A stretch of DNA of 64,000 nucleotides from Lepturacanthus savala (lineage: Eukaryota; Chordata; Actinopteri; Scombriformes; Trichiuridae): NCBI GenBank assembly GCA_030544235.1, contig CM060474.1, forward strand, positions 1,116,001-1,180,000. Reading direction: 5' to 3'. Positions within the stretch are counted from its first letter, which is position 1; every line of letters begins with the position of its first letter. This document shows positions 1 to 12,093 of this stretch, piece after piece. A program made the translations under genes and the position numbers. A model generated the notes under the pieces. The model had not been told where the DNA came from. It saw only the letters and a list, made by a program, of their open reading frames with translations, and searched no databases.

Positions 1-189
1 TTTGGATCAGAAATTCACCTGGAAAAGCTATTGTTTTCATGTGGTTTGTGTTTTAAAGTTTTTATTGCTCCATATGCATTCTCTCGGTCTGAAGGGAACA
101 AAAAGACAAAAAGCTATGTAGGCCTAAATCAGTACAATATTTTTACAGAAAATCTTATTTACCTTTTACTATATGTAAAATGGTATAGT
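1..189 (+). repeat. Reference satellite monomer (class A) with landmarks
   Basis: Landmarks, numbered within the monomer: a GATC site at 5-8; an imperfect dyad at 16-43 (CAC, GAAAA, 7-nt loop, TTTTC, GTG); a T-rich tract at 51-66; CATATGCAT at 71-79; the conserved CpG at 85-86; a hypervariable block at 94-99 that best separates classes (gggaac, cagaac, gagccc, gagaac, gagcac); an A-rich tract at about 98-112; AGGCCT at 120-125 (aagcct in the C-like classes); CAGTAC at 130-135, lost in the 183-bp monomers; AATATT at 136-141. The unit has about 59 G+C in 189 bp. A length of 189 bp is close to a nucleosome plus linker. No CENP-B box (TTCG....A..CGGG) is visible. Confidence 0.9.
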
Positions 190-1512
190 TTTGGATCAGA
201 AATTCACCTGGAAAAGCTATTGTTTTCATGTGGTTTGTGTTTTAAAGTTTTTATTGCTCCATATGCATTCTCTCGGTCTGAACAGAACAAAAAGATAAAA
301 AGCTATGTAAGCCTAAATCAGAGCAATATTTTTATAGAAAATCTTATTTACCTTATACTTTATGTGAAATGGTATAGTTTTGGATCAGAAATTCACCTGG
401 AAAAGCTATTGTTTTCATGTGGTTTGTGTTTTAAAGTTTTTATTGCTCCATATGCATTCTCTCGGTCTGAAGAGCCCAAAAAGACAAAAAGCTATGTAAG
501 CCTAAATCAGAACAATATTTTTATAGAAAATCTTATTTACCTTTTACTTTATGTGAAATGGAATAGTTTTGGATCAGAAATTCACCTGGAAAAGCTATTG
601 TTTTCATGTGGTTTGTGTTTTAAAGTTTTTATTGCTCCATATGCATTCTCTCGGTCTGAAGAGCCCAAAAAGACAAAAAGCTATATAGGCCTAAATCAGT
701 TTAATATTTTCATAGAAAAACTTATTTACCTTTTACTTTATGTGAAATGGTATAGTTTTGGATCAGAAATTCACCTGGAAAAGCTATTGTTTTCATGTGG
801 TTTGTGTTTTAAAGTTTTTATTGCTCCATATGCATTCTCTCGGTCTGAAGGGAACAAAAAGACAAAAAGCTATGTAGGCCTAAATCAGTACAATATTTTT
901 ACAGAAAATCTTATTTACCTTTTACTATATGTAAAATGGTATAGTTTTGGATCAGAAATTCACCTGGAAAAGCTATTGTTTTCATGTGGTTTGTGTTTTA
1001 AAGTTTTTATTGCTCCATATGCATTCTCTCGGTCTGAACAGAACAAAAAGATAAAAAGCTATGTAAGCCTAAATCAGAACAATATTTTTATAGAAAATCT
1101 TATTTACCTTATACTTTATGTGAAATGGTATAGTTTTGGATCAGAAATTCACCTGGAAAAGCTATTGTTTTCATGTGGTTTGTGTTTTAAAGTTTTTATT
1201 GCTCCATATGCATTCTCTCGGTCTGAAGAGCCCAAAAAGACAAAAAGCTATGTAAGCCTAAATCAGAACAATATTTTTATAGAAAATCTTATTTACCTTT
1301 TACTTTATGTGAAATGGAATAGTTTTGGATCAGAAATTCACCTGGAAAAGCTATTGTTTTCATGTGGTTTGTGTTTTAAAGTTTTTATTGCTCCATATGC
1401 ATTCTCTCGGTCTGAAGAGCCCAAAAAGACAAAAAGCTATATAGGCCTAAATCAGTTTAATATTTTCATAGAAAAACTTATTTACCTTTTACTTTATGTG
1501 AAATGGTATAGT
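1..1512 (+). repeat. Two tandem 756-bp tetramer HOR units (ABCD ABCD)
   Basis: Monomers 1-4 and 5-8 match class for class at an offset of 756 bp. One visible difference is in the B monomer: atcagagcaat near 318 in the first unit and atcagaacaat near 1,075 in the second. Confidence 0.9.
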
Positions 1513-3402
1513 TTTGGATCAGAAATTCACCTGGAAAAGCTATTGTTTTCATGTGGTTTGTGTTTTAAAGTTTTTATTGCTCCATATGCATTCTCTCGGT
1601 CTGAAGGGAACAAAAAGACAAAAAGCTATGTAGGCCTAAATCAGTACAATATTTTAACAGAAAATCTTATTTACCTTTTACTATATGTAAAATGGTATAG
1701 TTTTGGATCAGAAATTCACCTGGAAAAGCTATTGTTTTCATGTCGTTTGTGTTTTAAAGTTTTTATTGCTCCATATGCATTCTCTCGGTCTGAAGAGCCC
1801 AAAAAGACAAAAAGCTATATAGGCCTAAATCAGTACAATATTTTTACAAAAAAACTTATTTACCTTTTATTTTATGTGAAATGGTATAGTTTTGGATCAG
1901 AAATTCACCTGGAAAAGCTATTGTTTTCATGTGGTTTGTGTTTTAAAGTTTTTATTGCTCCATATGCATTCTCTCGGTGTGAAGAGCCCAAAAAGACAAA
2001 AAGCTATATAGGCCTAAATCAGTACAATATTTTCATAGAAAAACTTATTTACCTTTTACTTTATGTGAAATGGTATAGTTTTGGATCAGAAATTCACCTG
2101 GAAAAGCTATTGTTTTCATGTGGTTTGTGTTTTAAAGTTTTTATTGCTCCATATGCATTCTCTCGGTCTGAACAGAACAAAAAGATAAAAAGCTATGTAA
2201 GCCTAAATCAGAACAATATTTTTATAGAAAATCGTATTTACCTTATACTTTATGTGAAATGGTATAGTTTTGGATCAGAAATTCACCTGGAAAAGCTATT
2301 GTTTTCATGTGGTTTGTGTTTTAAAGTTTTTATTGCTCCATATGCATTCTCTCGGTCTGAAGAGCCCAAAAAGACAAAAAGCTATGTAAGCCTAAATCAG
2401 AACAATATTTTTATAGAAAATCTTATTTACCTTTTACTTTATGTGAAATGGAATAGTTTTGGATCAGAAATTCACCTGGAAAAGCTATTGTTTTCATGTG
2501 GTTTGTGTTTTAAAGTTTTTATTGCTCCATATGCATTCTCTCGGTCTGAAGAGCCCAAAAAGACAAAAAGCTATATAGGCCTAAATCAGTTTAATATTTT
2601 CATAGAAAAACTTATTTACCTTTTACTTTATGTGAAATGGTATAGTTTTGGATCAGAAATTCACCTGGAAAAGCTATTGTTTTCATGTGGTTTGTGTTTT
2701 AAAGTTTTTATTGCTCCATATGCATTCTCTCGGTCTGAAGGGAACAAAAAGACAAAAAGCTATGTAGGCCTAAATCAGTACAATATTTTTACAGAAAATC
2801 TTATTTACCTTTTACTATATGTAAAATGGTATAGTTTTGGATCAGAAATTCACCTGGAAAAGCTATTGTTTTCATGTGGTTTGTGTTTTAAAGTTTTTAT
2901 TGCTCCATATGCATTCTCTCGGTCTGAACAGAACAAAAAGATAAAAAGCTATGTAAGCCTAAATCAGAACAATATTTTTATAGAAAATCTTATTTACCTT
3001 ATACTTTATGTGAAATGGTATAGTTTTGGATCAGAAATTCACCTGGAAAAGCTATTGTTTTCATGTGGTTTGTGTTTTAAAGTTTTTATTGCTCCATATG
3101 CATTCTCTCGGTCTGAAGAGCCCAAAAAGACAAAAAGCTATGTAAGCCTAAATCAGAACAATATTTTTATAGAAAATCTTATTTACCTTTTACTTTATGT
3201 GAAATGGAATAGTTTTGGATCAGAAATTCACCTGGAAAAGCTATTGTTTTCATGTGGTTTGTGTTTTAAAGTTTTTATTGCTCCATATGCATTCTCTCGG
3301 TCTGAAGAGCCCAAAAAGACAAAAAGCTATATAGGCCTAAATCAGTTTAATATTTTCATAGAAAAACTTATTTACCTTTTACTTTATGTGAAATGGTATA
3401 GT
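1513..3402 (+). repeat. 1,890-bp decamer HOR (A E F B C D A B C D), copy 1
   Basis: Ten monomers. The first A has a private change (attttaacag near 1,652). The E monomer carries tgtcgtttg near 1,741, the F monomer ctcggtgtgaag near 1,974, and the first B carries aaatcgtattt near 2,230. The same ordered set recurs at 5,671-7,560, an offset of 4,158 bp or 22 monomers. Confidence 0.88.
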
Positions 3403-5103
3403 TTTGGATCAGAAATTCACCTGGAAAAGCTATTGTTTTCATGTGGTTTGTGTTTTAAAGTTTTTATTGCTCCATATGCATTCTCTCGGTCTGAAGGGAA
3501 CAAAAAGACAAAAAGCTATGTAGGCCTAAATCAGTACAATATTTTTACAGAAAATCTTATTTACCTTTTACTATATGTAAAATGGTATAGTTTTGGATCA
3601 GAAATTCACCTGGAAAAGCTATTGTTTTCATGTGGTTTGTGTTTTAAAGTTTTTATTGCTCCATATGCATTCTCTCGGTGTGAAGAGCCCAAAAAGACAA
3701 AAAGCTATATAGGCCTAAATCAGTACAATATTTTCATAGAAAAACTTATTTACCTTTTACTTTATGTGAAATGGTATAGTTTTGGATCAGAAATTCACCT
3801 GGAAAAGCTATTGTTTTCATGTGGTTTGTGTTTTAAAGTTTTTATTGCTCCATATGCATTCTCTCGGTCTGAACAGAACAAAAAGATAAAAAGCTATGTA
3901 AGCCTAAATCAGAACAATATTTTTATAGAAAATCGTATTTACCTTATACTTTATGTGAAATGGTATAGTTTTGGATCAGAAATTCACCTGGAAAAGCTAT
4001 TGTTTTCATGTGGTTTGTGTTTTAAAGTTTTTATTGCTCCATATGCATTCTCTCGGTCTGAAGAGCCCAAAAAGACAAAAAGCTATGTAAGCCTAAATCA
4101 GAACAATATTTTTATAGAAAATCTTATTTACCTTTTACTTTATGTGAAATGGAATAGTTTTGGATCAGAAATTCACCTGGAAAAGCTATTGTTTTCATGT
4201 GGTTTGTGTTTTAAAGTTTTTATTGCTCCATATGCATTCTCTCGGTCTGAAGAGCCCAAAAAGACAAAAAGCTATATAGGCCTAAATCAGTTTAATATTT
4301 TCATAGAAAAACTTATTTACCTTTTACTTTATGTGAAATGGTATAGTTTTGGATCAGAAATTCACCTGGAAAAGCTATTGTTTTCATGTGGTTTGTGTTT
4401 TAAAGTTTTTATTGCTCCATATGCATTCTCTCGGTCTGAAGGGAACAAAAAGACAAAAAGCTATGTAGGCCTAAATCAGTACAATATTTTTACAGAAAAT
4501 CTTATTTACCTTTTACTATATGTAAAATGGTATAGTTTTGGATCAGAAATTCACCTGGAAAAGCTATTGTTTTCATGTGGTTTGTGTTTTAAAGTTTTTA
4601 TTGCTCCATATGCATTCTCTCGGTCTGAACAGAACAAAAAGATAAAAAGCTATGTAAGCCTAAATCAGAACAATATTTTTATAGAAAATCTTATTTACCT
4701 TATACTTTATGTGAAATGGTATAGTTTTGGATCAGAAATTCACCTGGAAAAGCTATTGTTTTCATGTGGTTTGTGTTTTAAAGTTTTTATTGCTCCATAT
4801 GCATTCTCTCGGTCTGAAGAGCCCAAAAAGACAAAAAGCTATGTAAGCCTAAATCAGAACAATATTTTTATAGAAAATCTTATTTACCTTTTACTTTATG
4901 TGAAATGGAATAGTTTTGGATCAGAAATTCACCTGGAAAAGCTATTGTTTTCATGTGGTTTGTGTTTTAAAGTTTTTATTGCTCCATATGCATTCTCTCG
5001 GTCTGAAGAGCCCAAAAAGACAAAAAGCTATATAGGCCTAAATCAGTTTAATATTTTCATAGAAAAACTTATTTACCTTTTACTTTATGTGAAATGGTAT
5101 AGT
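3403..5103 (+). repeat. 1,701-bp nonamer HOR, decamer lacking monomer E
   Basis: Same class order as the decamer but without E: A F B C D A B C D. The F marker (ctcggtgtgaag) and the aaatcgtattt variant in the following B are kept. This looks like loss of one monomer by unequal exchange. Confidence 0.85.
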
Positions 5104-5670
5104 TTTGGATCAGAAATTCACCTGGAAAAGCTATTGTTTTCATGTGGTTTGTGTTTTAAAGTTTTTATTGCTCCATATGCATTCTCTCGGTCTGAAGGGA
5201 ACAAAAAGACAAAAAGCTATGTAGGCCTAAATCAGTACAATATTTTTACAGAAAATCTTATTTACCTTTTACTATATGTAAAATGGTATAGTTTTGGATC
5301 AGAAATTCACCTGGAAAAGCTATTGTTTTCATGTGGTTTGTGTTTTAAAGTTTTTATTGCTCCATATGCATTCTCTCGGTCTGAAGAGCCCAAAAAGACA
5401 AAAAGCTATATAGGCCTAAATCAGTACAATATTTTCATAGAAAAACTTATATACCTTTTACTTTATGTGAAATGGTATAGTTTTGGATCAGAAATTCACC
5501 TGGAAAAGCTATTGTTTTCATGTGGTTTGTGTTTTAAAGTTTTTATTGCTCCATATGCATTCTCTCGGTCTGAAGAGAACAAAAAGACAAAAAGCTATGT
5601 AAGCCTAAATCAGAACAATATTTTTATAGAAAATCGTATTTACCTTTTACTTTATGTGAAATGGAATAGT
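5104..5670 (+). repeat. Three-monomer segment A-G-H between HOR units
   Basis: A is followed by G (gagccc, atataggcc, tacaatattttcatag, and cttatatacc near 5,446) and H (gagaac, gtaagcc, aaatcgtattt near 5,632). G and H resemble classes of the next domain: the same G-H pair recurs near 8,700-9,070. It is probably an insertion of domain II type into domain I. Confidence 0.8.
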
Positions 5671-7560
5671 TTTGGATCAGAAATTCACCTGGAAAAGCTA
5701 TTGTTTTCATGTGGTTTGTGTTTTAAAGTTTTTATTGCTCCATATGCATTCTCTCGGTCTGAAGGGAACAAAAAGACAAAAAGCTATGTAGGCCTAAATC
5801 AGTACAATATTTTTACAGAAAATCTTATTTACCTTTTACTATATGTAAAATGGTATAGTTTTGGATCAGAAATTCACCTGGAAAAGCTATTGTTTTCATG
5901 TCGTTTGTGTTTTAAAGTTTTTATTGCTCCATATGCATTCTCTCGGTCTGAAGAGCCCAAAAAGACAAAAAGCTATATAGGCCTAGATCAGTACAATATT
6001 TTTACAAAAAAACTTATTTACCTTTTATTTTATGTGAAATGGTATAGTTTTGGATCAGAAATTCACCTGGAAAAGCTATTGTTTTCATGTGGTTTGTGTT
6101 TTAAAGTTTTTATTGCTCCATATGCATTCTCTCGGTGTGAAGAGCCCAAAAAGACAAAAAGCTATATAGGCCTAAATCAGTACAATATTTTCATAGAAAA
6201 ACTTATTTACCTTTTACTTTATGTGAAATGGTATAGTTTTGGATCAGAAATTCACCTGGAAAAGCTATTGTTTTCATGTGGTTTGTGTTTTAAAGTTTTT
6301 ATTGCTCCATATGCATTCTCTCGGTCTGAACAGAACAAAAAGATAAAAAGCTATGTAAGCCTAAATCAGAACAATATTTTTATAGAAAATCGTATTTACC
6401 TTATACTTTATGTGAAATGGTATAGTTTTGGATCAGAAATTCACCTGGAAAAGCTATTGTTTTCATGTGGTTTGTGTTTTAAAGTTTTTATTGCTCCATA
6501 TGCATTCTCTCGGTCTGAAGAGCCCAAAAAGACAAAAAGCTATGTAAGCCTAAATCAGAACAATATTTTTATAGAAAATCTTATTTACCTTTTACTTTAT
6601 GTGAAATGGAATAGTTTTGGATCAGAAATTCACCTGGAAAAGCTATTGTTTTCATGTGGTTTGTGTTTTAAAGTTTTTATTGCTCCATATGCATTCTCTC
6701 GGTCTGAAGAGCCCAAAAAGACAAAAAGCTATATAGGCCTAAATCAGTTTAATATTTTCATAGAAAAACTTATTTACCTTTTACTTTATGTGAAATGGTA
6801 TAGTTTTGGATCAGAAATTCACCTGGAAAAGCTATTGTTTTCATGTGGTTTGTGTTTTAAAGTTTTTATTGCTCCATATGCATTCTCTCGGTCTGAAGGG
6901 AACAAAAAGACAAAAAGCTATGTAGGCCTAAATCAGTACAATATTTTTACAGAAAATCTTATTTACCTTTTACTATATGTAAAATGGTATAGTTTTGGAT
7001 CAGAAATTCACCTGGAAAAGCTATTGTTTTCATGTGGTTTGTGTTTTAAAGTTTTTATTGCTCCATATGCATTCTCTCGGTCTGAACAGAACAAAAAGAT
7101 AAAAAGCTATGTAAGCCTAAATCAGAACAATATTTTTATAGAAAATCTTATTTACCTTATACTTTATGTGAAATGGTATAGTTTTGGATCAGAAATTCAC
7201 CTGGAAAAGCTATTGTTTTCATGTGGTTTGTGTTTTAAAGTTTTTATTGCTCCATATGCATTCTCTCGGTCTGAAGAGCCCAAAAAGACAAAAAGCTATG
7301 TAAGCCTAAATCAGAACAATATTTTTATAGAAAATCTTATTTACCTTTTACTTTATGTGAAATGGAATAGTTTTGGATCAGAAATTCACCTGGAAAAGCT
7401 ATTGTTTTCATGTGGTTTGTGTTTTAAAGTTTTTATTGCTCCATATGCATTCTCTCGTTCTGAAGAGCCCAAAAAGACAAAAAGCTATATAGGCCTAAAT
7501 CAGTTTAATATTTTCATAGAAAAACTTATTTACCTTTTACTTTATGTGAAATGGTATAGT
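5671..7560 (+). repeat. 1,890-bp decamer HOR, copy 2
   Basis: Class order matches 1,513-3,402. Private changes seen: aggcctagatcag near 5,981 in the E monomer and ctcgttctgaag near 7,457 in the last D. The A monomer that follows (7,561-7,749) has ggtttgtatttt near 7,606. Confidence 0.87.
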
Positions 7561-7749
7561 TTTGGATCAGAAATTCACCTGGAAAAGCTATTGTTTTCAT
7601 GTGGTTTGTATTTTAAAGTTTTTATTGCTCCATATGCATTCTCTCGGTCTGAAGGGAACAAAAAGACAAAAAGCTATGTAGGCCTAAATCAGTACAATAT
7701 TTTTACAGAAAATCTTATTTACCTTTTACTATATGTAAAATGGTATAGT

Positions 7750-9633
7750 TTTGGATCAGAAATTCACCTGGAAAAGCTATTGTTTTCATGTGGTTTGTGT
7801 TTTAAAGTTTTTATTGCTCCATATGCATTCTCTCGGTCTGAAGAGAACAAAAAGACAAAAAGCTATGTAAGCCTAAATCAGAACAATATTTTTATAGAAA
7901 ATCTTATTTACCTTTTACTTTATGTGAAATGGAATAGTTTTGGATCAGAAATTCACCTGGAAAAGCTATTGTTTTCATGTGGTTTGTGTTTTAAAGTTTT
8001 TATTGCTCCATATGCATTCTCTCGGTCTGAAGAGCCCAAAAAGACAAAAAGCTATGTAGGCCTAAATCAGTACAATATTTTTACAGAAAATCTTATTTAC
8101 ATTTTACTAAATGGAAAATGGTATAGTTTTGGATCAGAAATTCACCTGGAAAAGCTATTGTTTTCATGTGGTTTGTGTTTTAAAGTTTTTATTGCTCCAT
8201 ATGCATTCTCTCGGTCTGAAGAGCACAAAAGGACAAAAAGCTATGTAGGCCTAAATCAGTACAATATTTTTAGAGAAAATCTTATTTATCTTTTACTTTA
8301 TGTGAAATGGTATAGTTTTGGATCAGAAATTCACCTGGAAAAGTTATTGTTTTCATGTGGTTTGTGTTTTAAAGTTTTTGTTGCTCCATATGCATTCTCT
8401 CGGTCGGAAGAGCACAAAAAGACAAAAAGCTATGTAGGCCTAAATCAGTACAATATTTTTACAGAAAATCTCATTTACCATTTACTATATGTAAAATGGT
8501 ATAGTTTTGGATCAGAAATTCACCTGGAAAAGCTATTGTTTTCATGTGGTTGGTGTTTTAAAGTTTTTATTGCTCCATATGCATTCTCTCGGTCGGAAGA
8601 GCACAAAAAGACCAAAAGCTATGTAGGCCTAAATCAGTACAATATTTTTACAGAAAATCTTATTTACCTTTTACTATATGTAAAATGGTATAGTTTTGGA
8701 TCAGAAATTCACCTGGAAAAGCTATTGTTTTCATGTGGTTTGTGTTTTAAAGTTTTTATTGCTCCATATGCATTCTCTCGGTCTGAAGAGCCCAAAAAGA
8801 CAAAAAGCTATATAGGCCTAAATCAGTACAATATTTTCATAGAAAAACTTATATACCTTTTACTTTATGTGAAATGGTATAGTTTTGGATCAGAAATTCA
8901 CCTGGAAAAGCTATTGTTTTCATGTGGTTTGTGTTTTAAAGTTTTTATTGCTCCATATGCATTCTCTCGGTCTGAAGAGAACAAAAAGACAAAAAGCTAT
9001 GTAAGCCTAAATCAGAACAATATTTTTATAGAAAATCGTATTTACCTTTTACTTTATGTGAAATGGAATAGTTTTGGATCAGAAATTCACCTGGAAAAGC
9101 TATTGTTTTCATGTGGTTTGTGTTTTAAAGTTTTTATTGCTCCATATGCATTCTCTCGGTCGGAAGAGCACAAAAAGACCAAAAGCTATGTAGGCCTAAA
9201 TCAGTACAATATTTTTACAGAAAATCTTATTTATCTTTTACTTTATGTGAAATGGTATAGTTTTGGATCAGAAATTCACCTGGAAAAGTTATTGTTTTCA
9301 TGTGGTTTGTGTTTTAAAGTTTTTATTGCTCCATATGCATTCTCTCGATCTGAAGAGCCCAAAAAGACAAAAAGCTATGTAGGCCTAAATAATATTTTTA
9401 CAGAAAATCTTATTTACCTTTTACTATATGTAAAATGGTATAGTTTTGGATCAGAAATTCACCTGGAAAAGCTATTGTTTTCATGTGGTTTGTGTTTTAA
9501 AGTTTTTATTGCTCCATATGCATTCTCTCGGTCTGAAGAGAACAAAAAGACAAAAAGCTATGTAGGCCTAAATCAGTACAATATTTTTACAGAAAATCTT
9601 ATTTACCTTTTACTATATGTAAAATGGTATAGT
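7750..9633 (+). repeat. Start of domain II: mixed ten-monomer block
   Basis: Ten monomers, including the first gagcac classes. It holds an ordered hexamer at 7,939-9,072: a monomer with tactaaatggaaaatgg near 8,105; one with cacaaaaggac and tttagagaaaat; one with gtttttgttgctcc and ctcatttaccattta; one with tgtggttggtg near 8,546; then G-like and H-like monomers. Next come a gagcac monomer, a 183-bp monomer (9,262-9,444, lacking CAGTAC at junction 9,390) and a gagaac monomer. The hexamer recurs at 17,008-18,141, near 24.8-25.9 kb and near 31.4-32.5 kb. Confidence 0.85.
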
Positions 9634-12093
9634 TTTGGATCAGAAATTCACCTGGAAAAGCTATTGTTTTCATGTGGTTTGTGTTTTAAAGTTTTTATTT
9701 GCTCCATATGCATTCTCTCGGTCGGAAGAGCACAAAAAGACCAAAAGCTATGTAGGCCTAAATCAGTACAATATTTTTACAGAAAATCTTATTTACCTTT
9801 TACTATATGTAAAATGGTATAGTTTTGGATCAGAAATTCACCTGGAAAAGCTATTGTTTTCATGTGGTTTGTGTTTTAAAGTTTTTATTGCTCCATATGC
9901 ATTCTCTCGGTCTGAAGAGCCCAAAAAGACAAAAAGCTATATAGGCCTAAATCAGTACAATATTTTCATAGAAAAACTTATTTACCTTTTACTTTATGTG
10001 AAATGGTATAGTTTTGGATCAGAAATTCACCTGGAAAAGCTATTGTTTTCATGTGATTTGTGTTTTAAAGTTTTTATTGCTCCATATGCATTCTCTCGGT
10101 CTGAAGAGAACAAAAAGACAAAAAGCTATGTAAGCCTAAATCAGAACAATATTTTTATAGAAAATCTTATTTACCTTTTACTTTATGTGAAATGGAATAG
10201 TTTTGGATCAGAAATTCACCTGGAAAAGCTATTGTTTTCATGTGGTTTGTGTTTTAAAGTTTTTATTGCTCCATATGCATTCTCTCGGTCTGAAGAGAAC
10301 AAAAAGACAAAAAGCTATGTAGGCCTAAATCAGTACAATATTTTTAGAGAAAATCTTATTTACCTTTTACTTTATGTGAAATGGTATAGTTTTGGATCAG
10401 AAATTCACCTGGAAAAGTTATTGTTTTCATGTGGTTTGTGTTTTAAAGTTTTTGTTGCTCCATATGCATTCTCTCGGTCTGAAGAGAACAAAAAGACAAA
10501 AAGCTATGTAGGCCTAAATCAGTACAATATTTTTACAGAAAATCTTATTTACCTTTTACTATATGTAAAATGGTATAGTTTTGGATCAGAAATTCACCTG
10601 GAAAAGCTATTGTTTTCATGTGGTTTGTGTTTTAAAGTTTTTATTTGCTCCATATGCATTCTCTCGGTCGGAAGAGCACAAAAAGACCAAAAGCTATGTA
10701 GGCCTAAATCAGTACAATATTTTTACAGAAAATCTTATTTACCTTTTACTATATGTAAAATGGTATAGTTTTGGATCAGAAATTCACCTGGAAAAGCTAT
10801 TGTTTTCATGTGGTTTGTGTTTTAAAGTTTTTATTGCTCCATATGCATTCTCTCGGTCTGAAGAGCCCAAAAAGACAAAAAGCTATATAGGCCTAAATCA
10901 GTACAATATTTTCATAGAAAAACTTATTTACCTTTTACTTTATGTGAAATGGTATAGTTTTGGATCAGAAATTCACCTGGAAAAGCTATTGTTTTCATGT
11001 GATTTGTGTTTTAAAGTTTTTATTGCTCCATATGCATTCTCTCGGTCTGAAGAGAACAAAAAGACAAAAAGCTATGTAAGCCTAAATCAGAACAATATTT
11101 TTATAGAAAATCTTATTTACCTTTTACTTTATGTGAAATGGAATAGTTTTGGATCAGAAATTCACCTGGAAAAGCTATTGTTTTCATGTGGTTTGTGTTT
11201 TAAAGTTTTTATTGCTCCATATGCATTCTCTCGGTCTGAAGAGAACAAAAAGACAAAAAGCTATGTAGGCCTAAATCAGTACAATATTTTTAGAGAAAAT
11301 CTTATTTACCTTTTACTTTATGTGAAATGGTATAGTTTTGGATCAGAAATTCACCTGGAAAAGTTATTGTTTTCATGTGGTTTGTGTTTTAAAGTTTTTG
11401 TTGCTCCATATGCATTCTCTCGGTCTGAAGAGAACAAAAAGACAAAAAGCTATGTAGGCCTAAATCAGTACAATATTTTTACAGAAAATCTTATTTACCT
11501 TTTACTATATGTAAAATGGTATAGTTTTGGATCAGAAATTCACCTGGAAAATCTATTGTTTTCATGTGGTTTGTGTTTTAAAGTTTTTATTTGCTCCATA
11601 TGCATTCTCTCGGTCGGAAGAGCACAAAAAGACCAAAAGCTATGTAGGCCTAAATCAGTACAATATTTTTACAGAAAATCTTATTTACCTTTTACTATAT
11701 GTAAAATGGTATAGTTTTGGATCAGAAATTCACCTGGAAAAGCTATTGTTTTCATGTGGTTTGTGTTTTAAAGTTTTTATTGCTCCATATGCATTCTCTC
11801 GGTCTGAAGAGCCCAAAAAGACAAAAAGCTATATAGGCCTAAATCAGTACAATATTTTCATAGAAAAACTTATTTACCTTTTACTTTATGTGAAATGGTA
11901 TAGTTTTGGATCAGAAATTCACCTGGAAAAGCTATTGTTTTCATGTGATTTGTGTTTTAAAGTTTTTATTGCTCCATATGCATTCTCTCGGTCTGAAGAG
12001 AACAAAAAGACAAAAAGCTATGTAAGCCTAAATCAGAACAATATTTTTATAGAAAATCTTATTTACCTTTTACTTTATGTGAAATGGAATAGT
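9634..12093 (+). repeat. 946-bp pentamer HOR, two full copies and a partial third
   Basis: Units start at 9,634, 10,580 and 11,526, exactly 946 bp apart (5 x 189 plus one inserted T). Class order: T-insertion gagcac monomer (atttgctcc); gagccc monomer; tgtgatttg monomer with gtaagcc; gagaac monomer with tttagagaaaat; gagaac monomer with gtttttgttgctcc. The third copy keeps its first three monomers and then changes. The third unit also begins with ctggaaaatctattg instead of ctggaaaagctattg. The cluster is repeated 10,014 bp downstream. Confidence 0.92.

Larger units (their letters stand above)
1..7749 (+). repeat. Domain I: HOR domain built on the A-B-C-D tetramer
   Basis: Forty-one monomers of exactly 189 bp, with no indel. 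Four classes recur in order. A has gggaac at 94-99 and tatatgtaaaatgg near the end. B has cagaac followed by agataaaaag. C has gagccc, gtaagcc and aaatggaatag. D has gagccc and atcagtttaatattttc. Extra classes E (tgtcgtttg with tttacaaaaaaactt), F (ctcggtgtgaag), G and H interrupt the tetramer. Class order: ABCD ABCD | A E F B C D A B C D | A F B C D A B C D | A G H | A E F B C D A B C D | A. B- and D-type monomers then vanish until 34.4 kb and later. Confidence 0.9.

Noticed and set aside
71..79. CATATGCAT as an octamer-type transcription factor or promoter element
   Set aside because: It is present in nearly every monomer with no transcription unit nearby, and does not match the canonical ATGCAAAT octamer.
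1..189. Monomer as an ancient dimer of a roughly 95-bp unit (aaaagctat at about 23 and 109; ttttcat at 34 and about 140 in class D)
   Set aside because: The two internal matches have different offsets (86 and 106 bp) and no wider alignment between halves is visible.
31..9822. Giant repetitive protein gene (3,263 codons), and similar open frames such as 11,527-19,836, 21,541-26,265, 29,295-33,266 and 44,055-49,871
   Set aside because: All are the same frame of the 189-bp satellite. Stops occur only where random nonsense changes or indels fall, many start codons are alternative TTG, and class differences change amino acids freely. There is no promoter, splice or terminator context.
9635..11714. 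Two overlapping 377-codon frames repeated every 946 bp, and again at 19,649-21,728
   Set aside because: They are the stretches between successive T-insertion monomers of the pentamer HOR. Their shared C-terminal shift is the frame change after the inserted T.
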